From assembly GCA_913056285.1 (NCBI GenBank), contig CAJXNE010000075.1, positions 1 to 9,284 of the forward strand: 9,284 bases of DNA. Direction: 5' to 3'. The translations under genes and the position numbers were made by a program. This document shows positions 5,045 to 9,284 of the stretch, piece by piece; the first letter of the stretch is position 1; each line of letters starts with the position of its first letter. The stretch comes from an uncultured Zetaproteobacteria bacterium (lineage in GTDB: Bacteria > Pseudomonadota > Zetaproteobacteria > Mariprofundales > Mariprofundaceae). Under the pieces are notes generated by a model. That model was given only the letters and a program-made list of their open reading frames with translations. It did not search any database and was not told the origin of the DNA.

Positions 5045-6151
5045 TCAGGCCAGCGGGCTGCCCGGCCGTTGCCACGGAATGGCGTCCTGAGATTCGATGG
5101 CGACTCGCATCACCAGACCGAGCGCGGCCAACATGGTGACCAGCGCCGAACCACCGTAACTGATAAACGGCAACGGCAGGCCGACGACCGGAAAAAGACC
5201 GGATACCATGCCAATGTTGACAGTGATATACAGCGTGAATATGGCGGCAATACCAATGCAGAGCAGTGAGGCAAAGCGGTTATGGGCGCGGTGGCCGATA
5301 AACAGAATGCGGGAAATCAGCAATGCATACAGAATCAGTAGCAAGGCGACTGCGATAAAGCCACCTTCTTCGGCCAATACGGAGAAGATGAAATCGGTGT
5401 GCTGTTCAGGAAGAAAATGCAAGCGGTCCTGCGTGCCATGTAGAAAACCTTTACCGAACAGGCCGCCGGAGCCAATAGCGATGGTGGATTGAATCACATG
5501 ATAGCCTGCGCCCAGCGGGTCGGATTGAGGATCGAGCAAGGTGAGAACCCGTTGTTTTTGATAATCATGCATGAAATGCCATAACACAGGCAACGAGGCA
5601 ATGCCGCCGGCAACCGCCAGAAACAACAGTCGCCATGGTAATCCTGCTGCAATAATCATGGCTGTAGCCGCAAACAGCAATACCAGCGTGGTGCCCAAAT
5701 CAGGCTGGATGATAATCAATCCGGCCGGAACAGCGGCCATCAGTAGTGGTGCGCCAATCTCAATCAATCCCCTGGCTTCGCGGCTGGCAAACCAATTGGC
5801 CAGCACAAAAATTAAAGCCCATTTCATGATTTCAGAGGGTTGCAGGCTGGCAACGCCCAAATCCAACCAGCGCCGAGCCCCCATATGCACATCGCCAATG
5901 ATGGGAACAAGCGCCAGTAATAACAGCGCAATGCCAAACATCGGCCAGCACGCCAGTCCCAGCAGCCTGAGTGGAAGAAAACACAGTGCTCCAAATACTG
6001 CCATGCCAACCGCCCAGAAAATCGCCTGTTTGTGCCACAAGCCGGTATCGCCCTGATGCACCGCAGCATAAAGAACAATCATGCCCAGCACGGCCAGACT
6101 GAGCAGGCTGGCCAGCAGAATCCAGTCGAGCGATCGGAACATGCGAATCAT
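5045..6151 (-). CDS. rodA: Rod-shape SEDS peptidoglycan glycosyltransferase RodA
   Basis: RodA polymerises lipid II into glycan strands in the inner membrane as part of the elongasome, in complex with PBP2. The 368-aa length matches E. coli RodA (370 aa). About ten membrane segments are visible. Conserved SEDS features are GARRWLDLG (91-99), QPSE (104-107), QPDLGTT (149-155), LPEQHTDFIFSVLAEE (247-262) and PVVGLPLPFISYGGSA (321-336). D253 in HTDF corresponds to the essential aspartate of the family. The start ATG (6151-6149) overlaps the mrdA stop as ATGA, so translation is coupled to PBP2. It is the last gene of the cluster and converges on the TauE/SafE gene. Another SEDS member, FtsW, is less likely because of the immediate mrdA partner and the length. 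Confidence 0.98.
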   Translation of the reverse strand: MIRMFRSLDWILLASLLSLAVLGMIVLYAAVHQGDTGLWHKQAIFWAVGMAVFGALCFLPLRLLGLACWPMFGIALLLLALVPIIGDVHMGARRWLDLGVASLQPSEIMKWALIFVLANWFASREARGLIEIGAPLLMAAVPAGLIIIQPDLGTTLVLLFAATAMIIAAGLPWRLLFLAVAGGIASLPVLWHFMHDYQKQRVLTLLDPQSDPLGAGYHVIQSTIAIGSGGLFGKGFLHGTQDRLHFLPEQHTDFIFSVLAEEGGFIAVALLLILYALLISRILFIGHRAHNRFASLLCIGIAAIFTLYITVNIGMVSGLFPVVGLPLPFISYGGSALVTMLAALGLVMRVAIESQDAIPWQRPGSPLA

Positions 6152-7977
6152 TGTGATTGCACCATAGCTGTGACTTGTTTCTTCGCCATAGCTTCAATGA
6201 TTGCCGCCGCTACAGGGGCTGCTGCGCTGCCGCCATGGCCGCCATGCTCGACAAATACTGCGATTGCAATTTGCGGGTGTTTAAACGGCGCATAGCCCAT
6301 GAACCATGCATGATCTTTGTGGCGTCGCAGCAGTTCTTCCTTGCTGATATTTTTATCATTACCACGGTATATTTTGACCACCTGAGCCGTACCCGTTTTA
6401 CCCGCCGCCGTCCACGCCGCATGGAACAGCGCCCGGTGCGCCGTACCATGAGGATTACGCACGACATCCCGCATCGCCTGTTGAATCTTGAGCAAATCAC
6501 CCGGTTTCACATCGGCCTGGTGCAATACATCGGCGGCGCGATTGGCCAGCAACTGGGGTTTGAGAATCTTGCCGCCATTGGCGATAGCGGCTGCCAGACG
6601 TGCAATTTGCAGCGGCGTGGCTGTCAACGAACCCTGACCAATGGCTGTGATCATCGTTTCGCCCCGGAACCATTTTTTTCGTTTGGAATGGCTGTTTTTA
6701 ATGGCCGCCATCATATACGGACTGTGGGTAGGAATAATGCCGCGCGCTTCCGGAGGCAGGGCAATGTGCGTTTTTTCGCCCAAACCCCAGTCACTGGCGG
6801 CATCTGAAATTGCCGCCATGCCGAGCTGATCGCCCAGTTTATAAAAATAGACATCACAGGATTGCACCAGCGCCTTATGCAACGACACCTTGCCATGCCC
6901 CCAGTGCTTCCAGCAATGCAGCTTTCTGTCGGCCAGTTTCAGGTAGCCGGGGCAAGTCGTGCTGCCTCTGGCTAAACGGATACCCCGTTTCAGGCCAGCT
7001 AAGCCAGTGACCAGTTTGAATGTGGAAGCGGGCGGATAGGCTGCCTGGGTAGCGCGATTCAATAGCGGTTTTTCAGGATTATTCAACCATGACTGCCATT
7101 GCTGGGACTCCAGCCCGGTGATGAAACGATTGGTGTCGTAACCGGGCTTACTTAACATGGCAATAACACCACCGGTATTCACATCCAATACTACGACAGC
7201 GCCGGTTCGATCTCCCAGCGCATCGGAAGCGGCCTGTTGCACATCCACATCCAGCGCCAGTTGAATCTGTTCACCCATGACCGGCGGCGTCCGGTTCACC
7301 ACCGCAACGCGTCTACCCCGCGCATCCACCTCTTCGCGCTGATGTCCCGGATGACCGTGCAGCACAGTCTCAAACGATTTTTCCACGCCGGTGCGCCCGA
7401 TAAATTCAGTGGGTAAGAAACCGGCATCAATGTCGCTTTCTCTGGCCAGTGACAGATAGCCAATCAGATGCGATGTCAGATTGGCATAAGGATATAAACG
7501 ATAGCTGCCTGCTGTAACATCCACGCCGGGCAAATGATGGAGCCTGGCTGCCAGCGGAGAAACTTGCGCCCACTGCAATTTATCATCCAGCAATACAGGC
7601 CGGTCCGGCCGCCGCGTTCGCTTGACTCGCTTGTGAATCAATGCCCGCTTGGCCGGCGTCCATGCCAGCATGCCAGCCAGTTTGTTCAAGGTATCGTCGA
7701 GCTTGTCAATGCGTTCCGGAACCAGCGATACGCGGTAAGCGATGCGATTGATAGCCAGTTTTTTGCCATGAACATCGGTAATTTCACCACGCACCGGTAG
7801 AATCGGCACCAGATTGAGCCGGTTTTGATCTGATTGCAGCATGTATTTGTCATGCTCAAACCATTGCAAGCGCATGATCTGGAACAGTAACAGACCCAGC
7901 AACAGCGGTATGGCCGCATAAAAAAACAGCATACGCACATCAAAGCGGTGCCGGACTTCAAGCGGTTTGTTGCGCAT
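6148..7977 (-). CDS. mrdA: Penicillin-binding protein 2, peptidoglycan transpeptidase
   Basis: PBP2 cross-links peptidoglycan during side-wall growth and activates RodA. The 609-aa protein has a short cytoplasmic N-terminus, one membrane helix (about 18-36), a dimerisation/pedestal region beginning RGEITDVHGKKLAIN (64-78), and a C-terminal transpeptidase domain. The catalytic motifs are intact: S318-T-F-K321 (PPASTFK), S373-C-D375, and K527-T-G529. C342, C355, H361 and C374 lie where a zinc site has been reported in some PBP2 structures, so metal binding is plausible, though this is inference. The ATG at 7977 is supported by GAGG 4 nt upstream on the coding strand, inside the end of mreD. The gene overlaps mreD by 20 nt and rodA by 4 nt. 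It is a class B (monofunctional) PBP; the rodA partner separates it from FtsI. Confidence 0.98.
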   Translation of the reverse strand: MRNKPLEVRHRFDVRMLFFYAAIPLLLGLLLFQIMRLQWFEHDKYMLQSDQNRLNLVPILPVRGEITDVHGKKLAINRIAYRVSLVPERIDKLDDTLNKLAGMLAWTPAKRALIHKRVKRTRRPDRPVLLDDKLQWAQVSPLAARLHHLPGVDVTAGSYRLYPYANLTSHLIGYLSLARESDIDAGFLPTEFIGRTGVEKSFETVLHGHPGHQREEVDARGRRVAVVNRTPPVMGEQIQLALDVDVQQAASDALGDRTGAVVVLDVNTGGVIAMLSKPGYDTNRFITGLESQQWQSWLNNPEKPLLNRATQAAYPPASTFKLVTGLAGLKRGIRLARGSTTCPGYLKLADRKLHCWKHWGHGKVSLHKALVQSCDVYFYKLGDQLGMAAISDAASDWGLGEKTHIALPPEARGIIPTHSPYMMAAIKNSHSKRKKWFRGETMITAIGQGSLTATPLQIARLAAAIANGGKILKPQLLANRAADVLHQADVKPGDLLKIQQAMRDVVRNPHGTAHRALFHAAWTAAGKTGTAQVVKIYRGNDKNISKEELLRRHKDHAWFMGYAPFKHPQIAIAVFVEHGGHGGSAAAPVAAAIIEAMAKKQVTAMVQSQ

Positions 7978-8365
7978 ATCGCCTCGTCAGCATGTACCAA
8001 ACCGGGATGCACAGGCACAGCGTTAACAGACAAGTCACCAATCCCCATCCGGGCCAAAGCAGAGAAAGAACAGCCACCAGCATCAATGCCAGCCGCTGTG
8101 GCAATCCGGCGCCAAGATGCTGATCCAGATAAATCACAGCCAGTGGCAACAACGCCATGATGAAAAAACTGCTGCTGAATGACCAGAATAGCACCAGATC
8201 ATGAATCAGCATGCAGGGCAGTACCCATACCCAGTTATGCCGTTGCGCCAACAAGCTGGCCAACAATAATGCCAGAGCCCAGTCCGGTTGCATCAATGCG
8301 TTGGCAAAGGCCAGATTCAGACTGATGCCGAGCAGGGCCAGTGCCGTGATCATGAGCGCAATCAT
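7958..8365 (-). CDS. mreD: Rod shape-determining membrane protein MreD
   Basis: MreD is an integral inner-membrane component of the elongasome, acting with MreC and PBP2/RodA. The 135-aa product is almost wholly hydrophobic with about five membrane segments (for example ALALLLASLLAQ, VWVLPCMLIHDLVLF). The family-typical pattern of an acidic residue after the second core helix (IHDLVLFWSFSSSFF) is visible. It is shorter than E. coli MreD (162 aa). Identity rests on hydropathy, size and position between mreC and mrdA, because MreD sequences are poorly conserved. The start ATG overlaps the mreC stop as ATGA (8362-8365), and its own 3' end overlaps mrdA by 20 nt. Confidence 0.93.
   Translation of the reverse strand: MIALMITALALLGISLNLAFANALMQPDWALALLLASLLAQRHNWVWVLPCMLIHDLVLFWSFSSSFFIMALLPLAVIYLDQHLGAGLPQRLALMLVAVLSLLWPGWGLVTCLLTLCLCIPVWYMLTRRYAQQTA
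7982..7985 (-). promoter_or_regulatory. Ribosome binding site for mrdA within mreD
   Basis: On the minus strand GAGG is followed by CGAT and then the ATG of mrdA. It lies in the last codons of mreD and supports the 20-nt overlapping start rather than a later methionine (M16). Confidence 0.6.
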
Positions 8366-9156
8366 GGTGTGGCGTGCAACTGTGAAGCAACTGCCATCCA
8401 GTTGTCACGTTGCCAATGTGCAACCGGTTCGGCGATGATGCGGACAAATAACTGGCCCGGGATGGGCTTGATATCGACGATACGTGCGACCGCGATACCG
8501 GGAGGGAACAAACCGCCTGCACCGCTGGTATACAATATTTCTCCGGCTCGTGGCGCTTGTTTCAGCGGCACAAACTCAATCGACAGACTGTCACCCTGAC
8601 CGCGTGCAATGGCAGCCAGCGCCGTGCCGGGGATGGTGACCGGCACTGCCAGCGAGGCATCAAAAATGGTTCTGACTGTAGCATGATTTTCCGATGTGCT
8701 ATCCACCACGCCGACCAGGCCTTCGCTGGATACGATAACATCATCCCTGGATACGTCATCGACTTGCAAAACCAGACGTTGGCTCATCAAATCAGGGCTA
8801 CGTCCGCGCACTTTGGCTGCATGCCAGCGATAACCGGTAATGCCGGATATTTCGAGGATTCGTCTAAGCTGCCTATTCTCTTCCCGAAGGCTGTTAGCTT
8901 CCTGAATCAGGGCGGCCTGTTGTTGGGACTTTTTCTCAAAAACAAGGTATTTGCGATGCAGTGCATCCTGCTCCGTGAACCACAGTTCGGCCGATTGCCA
9001 CCACTGCACTGGTGCATGCAACGCTTCCAGTGCCGGCCACATGGCCAGCATCGCGCTGGAGCCAGACGCAAATCTGAACGCACCATACAGGCACAGCAGC
9101 ACGAATGTAGCGATAAGCCAAAACTTGTGACGACGAGCGCTAAACATCATACGCAA
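8362..9156 (-). CDS. mreC: Rod shape-determining protein MreC
   Basis: MreC is a bitopic inner-membrane scaffold whose periplasmic part binds and activates PBP2. A short basic cytoplasmic end (SARRHKF) precedes one membrane helix (about 12-31). A coiled coil follows (about 66-105, KKSQQQAALIQEANSLREENRQLRR region), then the two six-stranded beta domains with typical family text such as SEGLVGVVDSTSENHATV, GDSLSIEFVPL and LYTSGAGGLFPPGIAVARI. The frame opens with a TTG at 9156, but ATG codons at 9150 and 9147 (two and three codons later) are more likely starts. None has a clear Shine-Dalgarno. It is the first gene of the mreC-mreD-mrdA-rodA cluster visible here. mreB, normally upstream, is not recognisable in the remaining bases. 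Confidence 0.97.
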   Translation of the reverse strand: MRMMFSARRHKFWLIATFVLLCLYGAFRFASGSSAMLAMWPALEALHAPVQWWQSAELWFTEQDALHRKYLVFEKKSQQQAALIQEANSLREENRQLRRILEISGITGYRWHAAKVRGRSPDLMSQRLVLQVDDVSRDDVIVSSEGLVGVVDSTSENHATVRTIFDASLAVPVTIPGTALAAIARGQGDSLSIEFVPLKQAPRAGEILYTSGAGGLFPPGIAVARIVDIKPIPGQLFVRIIAEPVAHWQRDNWMAVASQLHATP

Positions 9157-9176
9157 TACACTAACCCGGACTATTC

Positions 9177-9284
9177 ATGAATACTGCTGTGCCCTCACTT
9201 GTTCCTTTGCCCGCAACGCATCCTTCGTACCCCAGGGCACTTTCTCTGCGCAAGCGCATTCACCTTGTCAGTCGCTCGTATGCA
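9177..9284 (+). CDS. Partial unidentified reading frame at window edge
   Basis: An ATG at 9177 opens a frame of 36 codons that runs off the window end (MNTAVPSLVPLPATHP, later LRKRIHLVSRSYA). I do not recognise the protein. It is divergent from mreC with only 20 bp between the two starts, which leaves little room for promoters unless each lies inside the other gene. No good Shine-Dalgarno is present. The opposite strand is open across part of the same stretch, ending at 9175, but it has a stop near 9270 and no good start. This is a tentative gene call. Confidence 0.3.
   Translation, partial: MNTAVPSLVPLPATHPSYPRALSLRKRIHLVSRSYA

Noticed and set aside
5571..6056. 161-codon + strand frame opposite rodA
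   Set aside because: It is fully antisense to a well-supported rodA gene and shows low-complexity Ala/Asn/Ser content typical of a shadow frame.
6157..6807. 216-codon + strand frame opposite mrdA
   Set aside because: It is antisense to the transpeptidase domain with all catalytic motifs intact. No ribosome site or recognisable family is present.
8557..9180. 207-codon + strand frame opposite mreC
   Set aside because: It overlaps mreC completely on the other strand; mreC has clear family features and this frame has none.

Overview
The window is a piece of an ordinary bacterial chromosome. It carries smpB and the cell-elongation cluster mreC-mreD-mrdA-rodA, with inner-membrane and periplasmic signatures of a Gram-negative cell, most likely a member of the Pseudomonadota. 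The class is not settled. The order mreC-mreD-mrdA-rodA is common in Betaproteobacteria and some other lineages but differs from enteric Gammaproteobacteria, where mrdAB lies elsewhere. The SmpB C-terminus also looks unlike the enteric form. On the other hand, the SH3/coiled-coil/anchor protein at 866-1495 belongs to a YgiM-like family best known from Gammaproteobacteria.

Layout. The left half (1-5003) is all on the + strand. It holds the 3' part of a bile acid:sodium symporter-family transporter, a YgiM-like SH3b membrane protein, smpB, a compact palindromic element of about 155 bp, an AEC-family permease, a Rieske ferredoxin translationally coupled to a 62-residue four-cysteine protein, a short stretch without genes, a 78-residue unknown protein, and a TauE/SafE-type permease. 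The right half (5045-9156) is on the - strand and reads mreC > mreD > mrdA (PBP2) > rodA from right to left. All three junctions in this cluster overlap (4, 20 and 4 nt), so it is almost certainly one translationally coupled operon. It converges on the TauE/SafE gene across a 41-bp gap. mreB, the usual partner upstream of mreC, is not seen in the 128 bp before the window ends. In its place is a + strand reading frame, open to the window edge and starting 20 bp from mreC.

How the genes work together. MreC and MreD are scaffold and membrane partners of the elongasome. PBP2 (transpeptidase) and RodA (SEDS glycosyltransferase) form the peptidoglycan polymerase that builds the side wall. SmpB works with tmRNA in ribosome rescue, but no tmRNA gene is visible beside it. 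The three transporters are unrelated to each other and their substrates cannot be read from sequence.

The most unusual structure is the element at 2037-2191. It has 20-bp imperfect terminal inverted repeats, three internal hairpins, and a 4-bp flanking direct repeat. It contains no reading frame of note and looks like a miniature non-autonomous mobile element (MITE-like). No convincing new multi-gene system is evident. The least explained coding material is the Rieske/four-cysteine pair and the 78-residue protein.
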